Below, piece by piece: positions 18,025 to 27,219 of a stretch of 64,000 bases of DNA (position 1 is the first letter of the stretch; every line of letters starts with the position of its first letter). Where the stretch lies: NCBI RefSeq assembly GCF_013456555.2, contig NZ_CP084884.1:186001-250000 (forward strand). The letters are read 5' to 3'. The DNA comes from Natrinema zhouii. GTDB lineage: Archaea; Halobacteriota; Halobacteria; Halobacteriales; Natrialbaceae. The notes beneath the pieces are model-generated. The model saw only the letters and a list, made by a program, of their open reading frames with translations, searched no databases and was not told the origin of the DNA. Position numbers and translations under genes: made by a program.

Positions 18025-19269
18025 ATGCGAAGGGAAACCAATGGTGGCAGTGACAGTATTGTATCCGGCTCCTCACGTCGAACGTTCCTATCGGCCGCTG
18101 GCGCAGCGGGTGCAGTAGCACTCGCCGGCTGTGCGGGTGGTAGCGGGAGCGAAACGGTGACGATCGCGAGCCTCAACCCGATGAGCGGGGCCTACAGCTC
18201 ACTCGGACCGGCACAGCGCGATGGCGTCGAACTGGCCGTCGATCAGATCAACAACAGCGACGAGTTCGACTACGAGATCGAGGCGGTGTACGACGATACC
18301 GAGACGGAAGCCGGGGCCGCATCTCAGGCAGCCCAACAGGTCGTCCAGCAGGAGCAGACCGACTTCGTGTTCGGCGCCATCTCCAGTTCCGTCGCGCTGG
18401 GACTCAACGAGTTCGCCAGCGATGCGGAGTTCGTCTATTTCCCGGGTGCGGCAGCCGTTCCGATCACGGGCGAGGCGTGCAACGAGTGGGTATTCCGCTT
18501 CGAGACGAACACGGCTCAGATCGCCGAGGCAATCTCGGCGCACACCGTAAACGAGATCGGCTCGAACGTCTGGTTCCATATCGCCGACTACGCCTACGGG
18601 GATTCGGTCTACAACCGGACCAGTGAGCGAATGCAGAACGCGAACAGCAACTTCACCGAGGTCGGGAAGACTGAGTCCAGCCTCGGTTCCTCGAACTTCG
18701 GCTCGTACATTAGCCAGATCAGCGGGTCCGACGCCGACGCAGTCATCCTCGGCATGACCGGTGGGGACCTCGTCAACTTCGTCAACCAGGCTGCAGATCA
18801 GGGTCTCACCCAAGAGAAGGCAATCGTCGGTCCGACGATGTCGTTCAAGAGCGCGCGTGCGGGGACGGGTGCCGGTGCGGTCGGTACCTACGGCGGCGTC
18901 CGCTACGATCCCTCGATCGAACTCGGCGACAACCAGCAGTTCGTTGAGGCGTACCAGGACGAACACGACGGCGTCCCCGGGAACTTCGAGCGGGTCGGCT
19001 ACGAGTCCGTCCGCCTGATGGTCCGAGGCATGCAGGAAGCTGGGAGTACCGACCCCACAGACGTCAGAGACGCTCTCGAGGGGGGGACGTTCACGACGGT
19101 CCTCGGAGACATCACCCTCCGTGAGTCCGACCATCAGGCCACCAACCCCACCTGGATGGGCGAGATGGTCGAGGGCGACGGCGACATGGCCGATGTGAAC
19201 CTCCTCAGCAAGGTCGAGGGCGAGAACACGCTGCCAACCGGCTCCGAGCTAGGCTGTGAGCTGAACTAG
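18025..19269 (+). CDS. ABC transporter substrate-binding lipoprotein, branched-chain amino acid/urea type
   Basis: This is a periplasmic-binding-like protein of 414 residues with a Tat-type lipoprotein signal: SSRRTFLSAAG, a hydrophobic run and the lipobox LAGC. The mature part begins with VTIASLNPMSGAYSSLGP, the standard opening of LivJ/UrtA/AmiC-type receptors, and has two lobes (FVFGAISSSVALGLNEF strand-helix units). The frame is open to 17941, but the ATG at 18025 is supported by the signal peptide and the TATA at 17988-17998. It is the first gene of a four-gene importer operon. The ligand could be a branched amino acid, amide, urea or an aromatic acid. Confidence 0.9.
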   Translation: MRRETNGGSDSIVSGSSRRTFLSAAGAAGAVALAGCAGGSGSETVTIASLNPMSGAYSSLGPAQRDGVELAVDQINNSDEFDYEIEAVYDDTETEAGAASQAAQQVVQQEQTDFVFGAISSSVALGLNEFASDAEFVYFPGAAAVPITGEACNEWVFRFETNTAQIAEAISAHTVNEIGSNVWFHIADYAYGDSVYNRTSERMQNANSNFTEVGKTESSLGSSNFGSYISQISGSDADAVILGMTGGDLVNFVNQAADQGLTQEKAIVGPTMSFKSARAGTGAGAVGTYGGVRYDPSIELGDNQQFVEAYQDEHDGVPGNFERVGYESVRLMVRGMQEAGSTDPTDVRDALEGGTFTTVLGDITLRESDHQATNPTWMGEMVEGDGDMADVNLLSKVEGENTLPTGSELGCELN

Positions 19270-19279
19270 AGCGCTAACA

Positions 19280-21313
19280 ATGACATTCGTAGCAGACTTC
19301 GCCGAACAACTGATCAACGGCATCACCCTCGGGATGGTGTACGTCCTGTTAGCCGCGGGACTGTCCATTATTTTCGGGGTCATGGACGTCATTAACTTTT
19401 CACACGGGGAACTGTTTGCCCTCGGTGCGTATTTCGCAATCAGCATCTCCAGCGCGCTCGGGGTCGGACTCGGGTTCTGGACAGCACTGGTCGTCGCACC
19501 GCTTCTCGTCGGCGTCGTCGGTGTTGCAATCGAACGATTCACTGTTCGACCGCTGTACGGCCGGAATCCCCTGTATCACATCCTCCTTACCTTCGGGCTC
19601 GTCCTCATCATTAACGACCTGATCAAACTAATCTGGGGGACCCAACAGCGAAATCTCGGGGTGCCGGGCTATCTCAGCCAGCCGCTCGGTATCGCCGGCA
19701 TCCAGGTGTCCCTGTACAACTACTTCATGATCGCGTTCGCAGGGTCACTCGCGCTCGGGGTCTATCTGTTCCTGAACCGGACCAAATACGGGATGATCGT
19801 CAGGGCCGGCTCACAGGACAGACAGATGGTCCGCAACGTCGGTATCGACATCGACAAGTATTACACGCTCGTGTTCGGTCTCGGTGCCGCACTCGCGGCC
19901 GTCGGCGGGATCGTGCTCGGCGGCTACCAGAGCGTTAGTACCGGGATGGGCAACAGCGTCATCATCCCTGCGTTCATCATCGTCGTTCTCGGCGGACTCG
20001 GGAGTTTCCGCGGTGCCGTCTTCGGTGGCCTTCTCGTCGGCATCATCCGCACGATGACGCGGACGTACGGCGGCACAGAGTTCGGCGACATCGCCGGCAT
20101 CACTCTCTCGCTACCGGACCTGGAGGGCCTCACCATCTTCCTGTTGATGATCGCCGTGTTGCTAATAAGGCCACAGGGCCTGTTCGGTGATCCGGAGTTC
20201 CAAGACGGGGGCGGTGAAGAGGGTGACCTCCTGACCGGTGCCGGCGGCGGCGTGTTCACGGAGAGCGTCCGGATGAAACTCGGAGCGGCAGCGATCGGCC
20301 TGCTGGCCATCGTCCCGTTTGCCATCCTCTTGACTGGCAACGACTACTATATCATCCTCCTCAATCGCGTTCTCATCATGGCCATCTTCGCACTAAGTCT
20401 GGACATCGTCATGGGTTACACCGGCCTCGTCCCGCTTGGACACACTATGTTCTACGGCGTCGGGGCATACGCGGCCGCGCTGGTGATGATCCACTACACG
20501 TCGTCGTTCATCGTCGCACTCCTGGGCGCGATCGTCATCTGTGCGCTCATCGCGTGGATCGTCGGGAGCCTCTCGATTCGGGTCTCTGGCGTCTACTTCG
20601 CGATGATCACGCTGGCGTTCGCCGAGTTGTTCTACAACGCGGTGTTCAAGTTCCAGTTCACCGGGGGCAGCGACGGATTGCTCGGCTGGGACCCCTTCTT
20701 CGGAATCGCCGGTGTCGGTGCCGAGCTCGGCGATATCGAACTGCTGATCGCCGGACTCGAGATCACGCCGAACGTCGTCTTCTACTACACCACGCTGATC
20801 TTGGCAGTCGCATCGCTCCTGTTCGCCCGTCGATTCATGAACGCGCCGTTCGGGAGCGTCCTCCAGTCTATCAGCGAGGCCGAGGAGCGTGCCGAGTTCA
20901 TCGGGTACGACGTGACGAAGTACAAACGCCGCGCGTTCGTCATCAGCGGCGGGATAGCCGGAATGGCGGGTGGCCTCCTGGCCGTCAAGCCGAGTACGTT
21001 CATCATCTCACCGGACCAGACCCTCGCGTGGATTCACTCGGGCGAGGTTATCGTGATGACGCTCCTGGGCGGCATGGGGACGCTTTTCGGACCGATGATC
21101 GGCGCCGGCGTCTTCATCGGTGCCGAGGACATCCTCTCGTCCTACACCGAGCAGTGGCGACTGGTGATCGGTACCATCTTCGTGCTGTTCGTGCTGTTCG
21201 TCCCGCGCGGGCTCGTGTCGGTCCCGTCGCTGCTTGTTCAGCGTCGCCAGCGGACGGAAAGTGACAATACATCGGTCGGACTCGAGGACTCAGAGGTGAA
21301 CACGAATGACTGA
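19280..21313 (+). CDS. Fused LivH-LivM ABC permease
   Basis: The 677-residue membrane protein combines the two permeases of a branched-chain-type importer. The LivH-like half (about 1-300) starts with NGITLGMVYVLLAAGLSIIFG and contains VINFSHGELFALGAY. An acidic linker follows, then a LivM-like half (about 320-650) with LDIVMGYTGLVPLGHTMFYG and the late EAEERAEFIGYDV coupling segment. Separate LivH and LivM subunits are the usual arrangement; the fusion provides the heterodimer in one chain. It begins 10 bases after the receptor gene and overlaps the LivG gene by 8 bases. Confidence 0.9.
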   Translation: MTFVADFAEQLINGITLGMVYVLLAAGLSIIFGVMDVINFSHGELFALGAYFAISISSALGVGLGFWTALVVAPLLVGVVGVAIERFTVRPLYGRNPLYHILLTFGLVLIINDLIKLIWGTQQRNLGVPGYLSQPLGIAGIQVSLYNYFMIAFAGSLALGVYLFLNRTKYGMIVRAGSQDRQMVRNVGIDIDKYYTLVFGLGAALAAVGGIVLGGYQSVSTGMGNSVIIPAFIIVVLGGLGSFRGAVFGGLLVGIIRTMTRTYGGTEFGDIAGITLSLPDLEGLTIFLLMIAVLLIRPQGLFGDPEFQDGGGEEGDLLTGAGGGVFTESVRMKLGAAAIGLLAIVPFAILLTGNDYYIILLNRVLIMAIFALSLDIVMGYTGLVPLGHTMFYGVGAYAAALVMIHYTSSFIVALLGAIVICALIAWIVGSLSIRVSGVYFAMITLAFAELFYNAVFKFQFTGGSDGLLGWDPFFGIAGVGAELGDIELLIAGLEITPNVVFYYTTLILAVASLLFARRFMNAPFGSVLQSISEAEERAEFIGYDVTKYKRRAFVISGGIAGMAGGLLAVKPSTFIISPDQTLAWIHSGEVIVMTLLGGMGTLFGPMIGAGVFIGAEDILSSYTEQWRLVIGTIFVLFVLFVPRGLVSVPSLLVQRRQRTESDNTSVGLEDSEVNTND

Positions 21314-22073
21314 GACAGTACTCCGAACGGATGGCTTGACGAAACGCTTCGGTGAACTCACCGCCGTCGACCACGTCGACCTCGAGGTCGAGAAAGGAGA
21401 GTTCCGGAGCGTTATCGGCCCGAACGGCGCCGGCAAGACGACCACGTTCAACCTCATCACCGGCGCGCTCATTCCCTCCGAAGGGATCGTGCGCTTCAAC
21501 GGCACGGACATCACGAACCTGCCGCCACACGAGCGCGTTCACCACGGCGTCGGTCGGTCGTTCCAGATCACCAACGTGTTCGGCGGCCTCACCGTCCGCG
21601 AGAACGTCCGTCTGGCCGCGCAAGCAGTGTACGGTGACGACATCAGTCGGCGGGAGGCGATGTTCCGCGATAAGGACTCGTTCGATGAACTGACCGATCG
21701 GACTACCGAAATCCTCGACGAGATCAGCCTGCGTGACCGTGCGGACGAGCACGCGGACACGCTCGCGTACGGCGACCAACGCCGTCTGGAAATCGGTCTC
21801 GTGCTCGCGACGGATCCGGAACTAGTTATGCTCGATGAACCGACCGCAGGCATGAGTAGCGAGGAAACACGAGAAACGATGGCACTCATCAGTGACGTCC
21901 TCTCGGACCAGTCGCTGATGCTCATCGAACACGACATCGATCTCGTCATGCGCGTCTCTGACCGGATCACCGTCCTGACTCGCGGGCAGGAACTCGCGAG
22001 CGGGACGCCGGAAGAGATAGCCGACAACGAAGACGTCCGCGATGCGTACCTCGGAGGTGCTCTCGATGAGTGA
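21306..22073 (+). CDS. ABC transporter ATP-binding protein, LivG-like
   Basis: This is a nucleotide-binding domain of 255 residues. Walker A GPNGAGKTT lies near residue 38, and the LivG-type RSFQITNVFGGLTVREN Q-loop region follows. The signature is changed to AYGDQRRLEIG, as is common in LivG, and Walker B is VMLDEPTAGMS. It powers uptake with the LivF partner. The start overlaps the permease gene by 8 bases and its end overlaps LivF by 8 bases, indicating one operon with coupled translation. Confidence 0.92.
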   Translation: MTETVLRTDGLTKRFGELTAVDHVDLEVEKGEFRSVIGPNGAGKTTTFNLITGALIPSEGIVRFNGTDITNLPPHERVHHGVGRSFQITNVFGGLTVRENVRLAAQAVYGDDISRREAMFRDKDSFDELTDRTTEILDEISLRDRADEHADTLAYGDQRRLEIGLVLATDPELVMLDEPTAGMSSEETRETMALISDVLSDQSLMLIEHDIDLVMRVSDRITVLTRGQELASGTPEEIADNEDVRDAYLGGALDE

Positions 22074-22788
22074 CCCACTGCTCTCGATACAGGACTTGCG
22101 CGCCGGATACGATATGACCGAAGTATTGCAGGGGCTCACGCTCGAGGTCGAGCGTGGCTCGGTCGTCTCACTCGTCGGCCGCAACGGCGTCGGCAAAACG
22201 ACGACGCTCCGATCGGTCGTCGGCAACCTCATGCCGACCGGCGGCTCGATTCAATTCGACGGGGACGATATCACGACCCTCGACACCGAGTCGACCATCA
22301 AGAAGGGGATCGCGTTCGTCCCGGAGGGACGCAGGGTATTTCCTGGCCTGACGGTCCGCGAGAACATCGAGATGGGCCACATAGGCGTCGACGCGAGCGA
22401 CGGGCCGTCGGTCGACGAAGTGATCAACATGTTCGAGAACCTCCGGGAGCGCGAGGACAGTTACGGCTCGATGCTCTCCGGCGGCGAACAGCAGATGGTC
22501 GCTATCGCGCGTGCGCTGATCGCCGATCCCGAGCTGCTCCTGCTCGACGAGCCGACTGAAGGGCTCGCGCCGTACATCGTCAGACAGATCGAGACCATCA
22601 TCGAGGACCTCAACGAGCAGGGAATTACCGTGCTGGTCGTCGAGCAGAACATCCCGGTCGCACTGGGTGTGTCCGACTACACGTACATCCTCGAGAAGGG
22701 GCATATCGTCCACGAAGGACCTTCCAAGGACGTGAGCGAGAACGGCGACGTCCTCGACAAGCATCTCGGTGTCGGGCTAGCCGACTAA
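22066..22788 (+). CDS. ABC transporter ATP-binding protein, LivF-like
   Basis: The 240-residue ATPase is the second NBD of the importer. Walker A is GRNGVGKTT, the signature is MLSGGEQQMVAIARAL and Walker B is LLLDEPTEGLAP. The frame is open upstream to 22042, but the ATG at 22066 overlaps the LivG stop and gives the standard LivF N-terminus (PLLSIQDLRAGY). It ends the receptor-permease-LivG-LivF operon. Confidence 0.92.
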   Translation: MSDPLLSIQDLRAGYDMTEVLQGLTLEVERGSVVSLVGRNGVGKTTTLRSVVGNLMPTGGSIQFDGDDITTLDTESTIKKGIAFVPEGRRVFPGLTVRENIEMGHIGVDASDGPSVDEVINMFENLREREDSYGSMLSGGEQQMVAIARALIADPELLLLDEPTEGLAPYIVRQIETIIEDLNEQGITVLVVEQNIPVALGVSDYTYILEKGHIVHEGPSKDVSENGDVLDKHLGVGLAD

Positions 22789-22920
22789 CGGTCCGCTCCG
22801 ACGATGCCGTTCTGATAGCATCTCTGTGTGACCGGATCAGTGACGGCAGTCCGATACCGGCCGCTCCCGGTCTGTGGGGCGGGCGTTACTTATTTGAGAT
22901 CCGTCTGAGAATAGGCGTAT

Positions 22921-23319
22921 ATGAACGAGATCGTACTCGGTATCGATCAGCATGTCGAACGCGCAGCCGCCCAGGCCAGGACAGTTATCGACCTGTTTGA
23001 CGTCGACGACACCCGCGCGTACCTGCTCCACGACTTCGTAGACAACCCGGAAGGTGCATCCGTTACACAGGTCGACGCCGTAAAGCGCGCACAGGAGCGA
23101 CTCGAGGACGCTGGCGTGGTGGTCGAGCTACGGGAGGGAAGCGGTGATCCGGCGGAGTCGATCCTCGAGACCGCCAGCGAATTCGATGCTGACGCGATCT
23201 GTGTCGCCGGACGCAATCGATCCCCAGCAGGCAAGGTGCTGTTCGGGAGCGTAACCCAATCGGTCGTGTTGAACACCGACCGACCGGTTCTCATCTGTAG
23301 CGAGGCGGAGACGGCATAG
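22921..23319 (+). CDS. Universal stress protein (UspA family)
   Basis: The 132-residue single Usp domain has the alpha/beta Rossmann-like fold. The C-terminal ATP-binding type loop reads GRNRSPAGKVLFGSVTQSVVLNTDRPVLI, close to the G-x2-G-x9-G-S pattern. It follows the importer by 132 bases and has its own TATA-like box (about 22886-22895) 27 bases upstream, so it can be transcribed alone. Usp proteins next to ABC importers are common in haloarchaea and may link uptake to energy or stress state. Confidence 0.88.
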   Translation: MNEIVLGIDQHVERAAAQARTVIDLFDVDDTRAYLLHDFVDNPEGASVTQVDAVKRAQERLEDAGVVVELREGSGDPAESILETASEFDADAICVAGRNRSPAGKVLFGSVTQSVVLNTDRPVLICSEAETA

Positions 23320-23489
23320 CACCGCTCTGGACTTCACCAGCAATCTATTACCACTTCGATAGCAGACGGTATCCGTATCTGGTGTTCGGAAGGATAGAAC
23401 AGGTCGCTGAGAGAATAGTTACCGCGATCGCCGGGAAGAGAGGGTATACAGAACGGATCCGCCCCGAGCCTCCGTTCGAGTAAATAGAA

Positions 23490-24242
23490 CTACCGGTACG
23501 AGAAGTTAACGCGCAGTTCTCCGGAGATACCCCGGACCAGATTCGCGAGTTCGTTTTCGATGCGATCGCTGTCGAGGCGGTTGGACGGGCCGGAGATGCT
23601 GATGGCTCCGTAGGAGTTCCCGGCGTTGTCCGTGAGCGGAGCGCCGACGCCGGAGACTCCCTGAAGGAACTGTTCGGATCCAAATGCGACGCCGCGGTCC
23701 TGAATCTCCTCGAGTTCTGCCTCGAGCTCCGCACGGGTTTTCTCGTTGCCGAGCGGATAGTCGTAACTATCTAAAATTTCCGTTCGCCGCGCTGCCGGCA
23801 GGTTCGCGAGGATCGCCTTTCCTGCCGCTAACTGATAGAGTTCGATATGGTGGCCGATTCGAGCATTGGTTTGAATGCCGTGTTTTCCCGCTGATTTGGC
23901 GATGAATACGGCCTTCCCGTTCTGTTCAACGGTCCACCAGGCCTTCTCGTCTGTTTCCTCGGCGAGTTCGTTGAGTTTCGGGAGCACCTCGTCGTACATC
24001 TCCTGGGTCTCCTGAACCATCATCCCCATATCGAGCAGGCGGAGACTAAGACGGTACTCCTGCGAATCGTTCTGGACGACGTATCCCCGGTCCTTGAGCG
24101 TCGCGAGGTGGACGTGAACGGTGCTCTTGGGCATATTCACTGTGTCGGCGAGCTCCGTTACGCCGGCTGACGTGTGCTCTTTGAGCGCTTCCATGATATC
24201 GAGCATCCGTTCGTCCGAGCTGACCGTGTTGTCAGTCCCCAT
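23490..24242 (-). CDS. IclR family transcriptional regulator
   Basis: The 250-residue regulator has an N-terminal winged helix (about 10-70; MPKSTVHVHLATLKDRGYV) and a C-terminal IclR effector domain (about 80-250; YQLAAGKAILANLP and the GVSGVGAPLTD ligand-loop region). The open frame reaches 24365, but the ATG at 24242 gives the usual IclR N-terminus. It converges toward the importer and stress-protein genes and is the nearest regulator of the catabolic block, which it probably controls in response to a pathway intermediate. A second, distinct IclR gene lies at 59518. Confidence 0.88.
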   Translation of the reverse strand: MGTDNTVSSDERMLDIMEALKEHTSAGVTELADTVNMPKSTVHVHLATLKDRGYVVQNDSQEYRLSLRLLDMGMMVQETQEMYDEVLPKLNELAEETDEKAWWTVEQNGKAVFIAKSAGKHGIQTNARIGHHIELYQLAAGKAILANLPAARRTEILDSYDYPLGNEKTRAELEAELEEIQDRGVAFGSEQFLQGVSGVGAPLTDNAGNSYGAISISGPSNRLDSDRIENELANLVRGISGELRVNFSYR

Positions 24243-24769
24243 GGGAAGTGGGAGGATTCCAGACCAATAATTCTGTTCATTGCTGTTGAATATGCTATGA
24301 GACGCCTTGACAGCTCCCTTTTTGATGCGTTCAAAGCGGCCATAGTACCAGCGACACGCAATCATCGCTGGTTTTCTCGGAACGAGCAGGGACTGGCAGA
24401 GAATTGAGAACCGGTGACAGCTATACGGTTCGGTGATGGGAAACGCGGTAACTGGCGCTCAATTCAAGCTATTCGAATCGTACTGGAAGAAGAACTTAGC
24501 CTGTGCGATTACCGTATTTTCCTCTGGCCGTGACAGCACGTCGCTAGCAAAGATATCCAGAGAAGATCACGACGGTAGTTGTGTCCATCTGAGACTGTAT
24601 ACCATTCACCACGGATGAACGATCGGATGCAGTTTTGACGGACAGGCTTCTACGATAGCATCACTCATGAAATTACAGTTCTAGCTCTGTAACACCAACG
24701 ACTCGAACGAGGTCGTTACTGATCAGCGTATCAATACCGAATCAGCGAAGAGCTCGTCAGGAAGAAGGT
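24243..24769. other. Intergenic region, nothing recognised
   Basis: About 530 bases separate the IclR gene from the RdfA-like gene. Short open frames are present (for example 24433-24618 on the plus strand), but they lack acidic haloarchaeal composition and known motifs. The IclR promoter should lie at its left end. Confidence 0.4.
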
Positions 24770-25393
24770 TCACTTTTTGGAATCGCACTCACACCCTCCA
24801 TCATTGAGTAGTTTGGAAATATTCTTGTGGGACCCACAATCAGTACAGAGGACATTAATTTCGACGAAGATGTCGAATGAACCGAGTGTGAATATGTCCG
24901 TCTTCCTGAGATTTGAGAGGGTCGTCTCTACGACGGCGACGAGTCGACCACGAAGTCCGTTTATCGTCTGTCGAGCGGACTCAATTCGATCACCGGCCTC
25001 GGATCCTTTCTCTACACCTCTTCCCTTTGTCAGGTATGTGTGGATGGCCTGATGCGTGACGAAATCTCGCTGCAACTGTTCAACGTCAACACCGTCATGC
25101 TCGAGTGTTTTTCGGACGTGTACTTGTTCGCCGCGACTCACGTCTTCGTCTCTGAGAGTGCGATAGATCGTGTCGATATCGCCGTCGAGGCGTTGTTGTG
25201 CGGTCTTAGCCAGCGCACTGCGGAGTAGCTCTTTGTTGAAATACTCTGCGAGCTCACGGAGGCTGTAGGACTCTCGGTCGTCGCCGACCCAATATTCCTC
25301 GAGCTTCTGTCCTGTTCCGCCGAGCGAATACCGATTCATAACCTTTCCGACTTTGTATCTGGACGTTCCGCCCGAATTCGGAGAGTCAGCCAT
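24770..25393 (-). CDS. RdfA-like (rod-determining factor A family) protein
   Basis: The 207-residue soluble protein matches the haloarchaeal RdfA family by recalled sequence features: an N-terminal KVGKVMNRYSLGGTGQKLEEYW block, SLRELAEYFN, DEDVSRGEQVHVRKTLEHDGVD, and the conserved DFVTHQAIHTYLTKGRG segment. The last 60 residues contain CTDCGSH and a later CEC, suggesting a small zinc-binding end. RdfA is required for rod-cell formation in Haloferax volcanii, while paralogues of unknown role are frequent on accessory DNA. This copy sits between an IclR gene and an insertion sequence, so a paralogue is as likely as the main shape gene. Confidence 0.75.
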   Translation of the reverse strand: MADSPNSGGTSRYKVGKVMNRYSLGGTGQKLEEYWVGDDRESYSLRELAEYFNKELLRSALAKTAQQRLDGDIDTIYRTLRDEDVSRGEQVHVRKTLEHDGVDVEQLQRDFVTHQAIHTYLTKGRGVEKGSEAGDRIESARQTINGLRGRLVAVVETTLSNLRKTDIFTLGSFDIFVEINVLCTDCGSHKNISKLLNDGGCECDSKK

Positions 25394-25545
25394 TAGCGAG
25401 TCCTATTCCGGCGGGAATATTAAAGGATGCTCGTTGCCCCTTCAAACGGTACCCATCGGAATAATCTCACTTGGAATTCCCTAAACAGTTGCAGTAATCA
25501 TTACCTGATCATTGCCGGACTGATGGCTATTTTCGGCACTGTCTA

Positions 25546-26587
25546 TAGTAGACGTTAGAAATAATCACCCACTATAGGAATAGAGAGTTGGTCAAGAGCG
25601 GTGTCGATTGCTGTTGTGAGTTCAGTCAATGAATCAAAGAACCGATTGCTAAGATTCGCTTGGAGTTGTCTCCAGCACTCCTCGACCGGATTTAGCTCAG
25701 GAGAGTACGCCGGTAACGTGACAAAGGCGAGGTCGTCGCGGACCGCTAGGTCCGTGACGCCGACGCCTGGAAGTACGGCGCACCATCTAGCACGATAATC
25801 AAATCGTCTTCGAACTCTTTGCATAAGGCGAGAATTAAATGTTTTGCGTGTTCGGCGGTGACGTACTCTTCGAACCGGGAGAAAAAGCGATCACTGTCCT
25901 CGGTGATCACGCCCAACAAACACGTCCAGTCGCGTTGTCCAGACAATTCGACGGACGGCCGCGTGCCGCGCGGAAACCATGCGGCACGCGGCTCAACTTG
26001 CACAGATTTCTTGGTTTGATCGATACAGACTACTGTGGCGTCCATCTCCCGCTGCTTTTTTTGAGTTCCTCGCGGAACGTTTCTTCCACCTCAGCATCTG
26101 CTTCAGCGGCTGTACGGCGTGGTTTTTGATAGGTCAATCCCGCTTCTTTGAGCAATCGCCGGCAGCTCGGGATTGAGTACTCGACATTGTATGTTTCGTC
26201 GAGATACTGCTGGACGAGCGCCGGCGCGTCAACTCCAACGTTCACTGGTGGTTCGTGAACCGTTTCTTCGAATTCTTGTTGCTCTTTTTCCGAGAGTTTT
26301 CGTTTTCTCCCAGATCGGTGAGCATCAGTAACGGCCTGCTCAAGCGACTCGTCAGTGTCGAGTCGCTTAAGCCAACTGTAGATTGTTCGTCGGCCGGTGT
26401 CGTGCCACTCTGCTAGTTCGGTCTGTGTCACACCGTTTTTGTATGCAATTGCTGCTAATAACCGCTGTGTCGGCTTGTTTCCCTCGACGTTGTCGAGAGC
26501 ATCTTGAAGTTCTTCGACAGAGATTTCGTCGAGATGGTCCATTAGTATACGCAACATTTCTTGGGCGGAAAGTTCTAACGGTTACTA
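25546..26587 (-). mobile_element. IS630-family insertion sequence (inactivated copy)
   Basis: The terminal inverted repeats read TAGTAGACGTTAGAA at the left end and TAGTAACCGTTAGAA at the right end (reverse complement), and TA dinucleotides flank the element at 25544-25545 and 26588-26589, as expected for TA-targeting IS630 elements. The length is about 1042 bases and the transposase fills it on the minus strand. The left flank, GGCACTGTC, matches the end of the MITE-like element at 52797. Closing the gap gives CACTGTCTAG, so the insertion sits in the end of another repeat. Confidence 0.85.
25555..26557 (-). pseudogene. IS630-family DDE transposase with A7 frameshift site and one-base deletion
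   Basis: The N-terminal part (26557 to about 26060) is a helix-turn-helix module. An A7 tract at 26056-26062 ends it, and the next segment (from 26045) lies in the -1 frame, starting MDATVVCIDQ. This fits programmed -1 slippage known in IS630 relatives. The first two catalytic Asp are seen (CIDQTKK, VLDGAPY). Just after QASA at about 25765 one base is missing, and the C-terminal block AYSPELNPVEECWRQL with the catalytic Glu continues in a third frame. The deletion, unlike the A7 shift, should abolish activity. Confidence 0.85.
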
Positions 26588-26590
26588 TAG

Positions 26591-26782
26591 AAAGAGGAAG
26601 GGTACAACAGTCGAAGTGAGTTCATTCGTGACGTGCTTCGAGACGCGATCAAGCATCCCGATTTCAACCGAGCGGATTTGAAGGCGATGCTCGCGAGCGA
26701 AGTCGACATTCAGTAGAGGAACACGGGAACGAGCGACGACGTGAAGGCGGATCACGGACTGTCCGGGAACAGCGACGATGAG
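26591..26782 (+). pseudogene. Ribbon-helix-helix antitoxin remnant
   Basis: The frame directly right of the insertion sequence reads EEGYNSRSEFIRDVLRDAI, the second half of a CopG/RHH DNA-binding domain. A TAG at 26714-26716 interrupts it, after which the frame continues TSDDVKADHGLVREQRR to a TGA at 26780. The N-terminal strand of the RHH fold is absent: the codon before the remnant is a stop, so the 5' end was lost at the repeat junction. The last stop overlaps the toxin ATG (ATGA), the usual antitoxin-toxin layout. Confidence 0.65.
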
Positions 26783-27061
26783 TGAAGAGTGAGATTGGGA
26801 ATTCACCAATACAGCAGACCGACAGTTCGACGGCCTCGACGAATACGCTCAAGACCGAATCAGTTCCAAACTGGACGAGATCGTCACGGATCAGTGGCGC
26901 GACCTGATTGATTATCTCGAACCACTCGAAGGTGTCCATACCAGAAGCTCCGAATCGGGCCGTTTCGCCTCAGGTATCGTGTTGCTCGGAGTGACCAGAC
27001 CCTCTACGTGCTTACGATCACCAAGCGCGGTGGCGACGCCTGCCGGGGAGACGATGACTGA
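26779..27061 (+). pseudogene. RelE/ParE-type toxin remnant
   Basis: It starts at an ATG overlapping the antitoxin stop. A TGA is the fifth codon, then WEFTNTADRQFDGLDEYAQD and WRDLIDYLEPLEG follow in frame. Near 26937 the frame shifts, and KLRIGPFRLRYRVARSDQTL plus ITKRGGDACRGDDD complete the protein to the stop at 27059. The pattern (distance-conserved RIG-x-FRLxYRV strand and KRGGDAYR end) is that of haloarchaeal RelE-family mRNA interferases. With a nonsense codon and a frameshift it is inactive. Confidence 0.65.
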
Positions 27062-27219
27062 CAGTCTATGAACCCCCTCGACGGCGATCCATATGCATTG
27101 AGATGACCAGTCTCAACTACTGCTAACGCTGATGGTAGCGAGCCTCGACAGCGCCGAACCGCGGGCGGCGGTCGGAACGAGCACCGGGCTATAAGACCAT
27201 TGGCGTACTGTGTTCTCAT

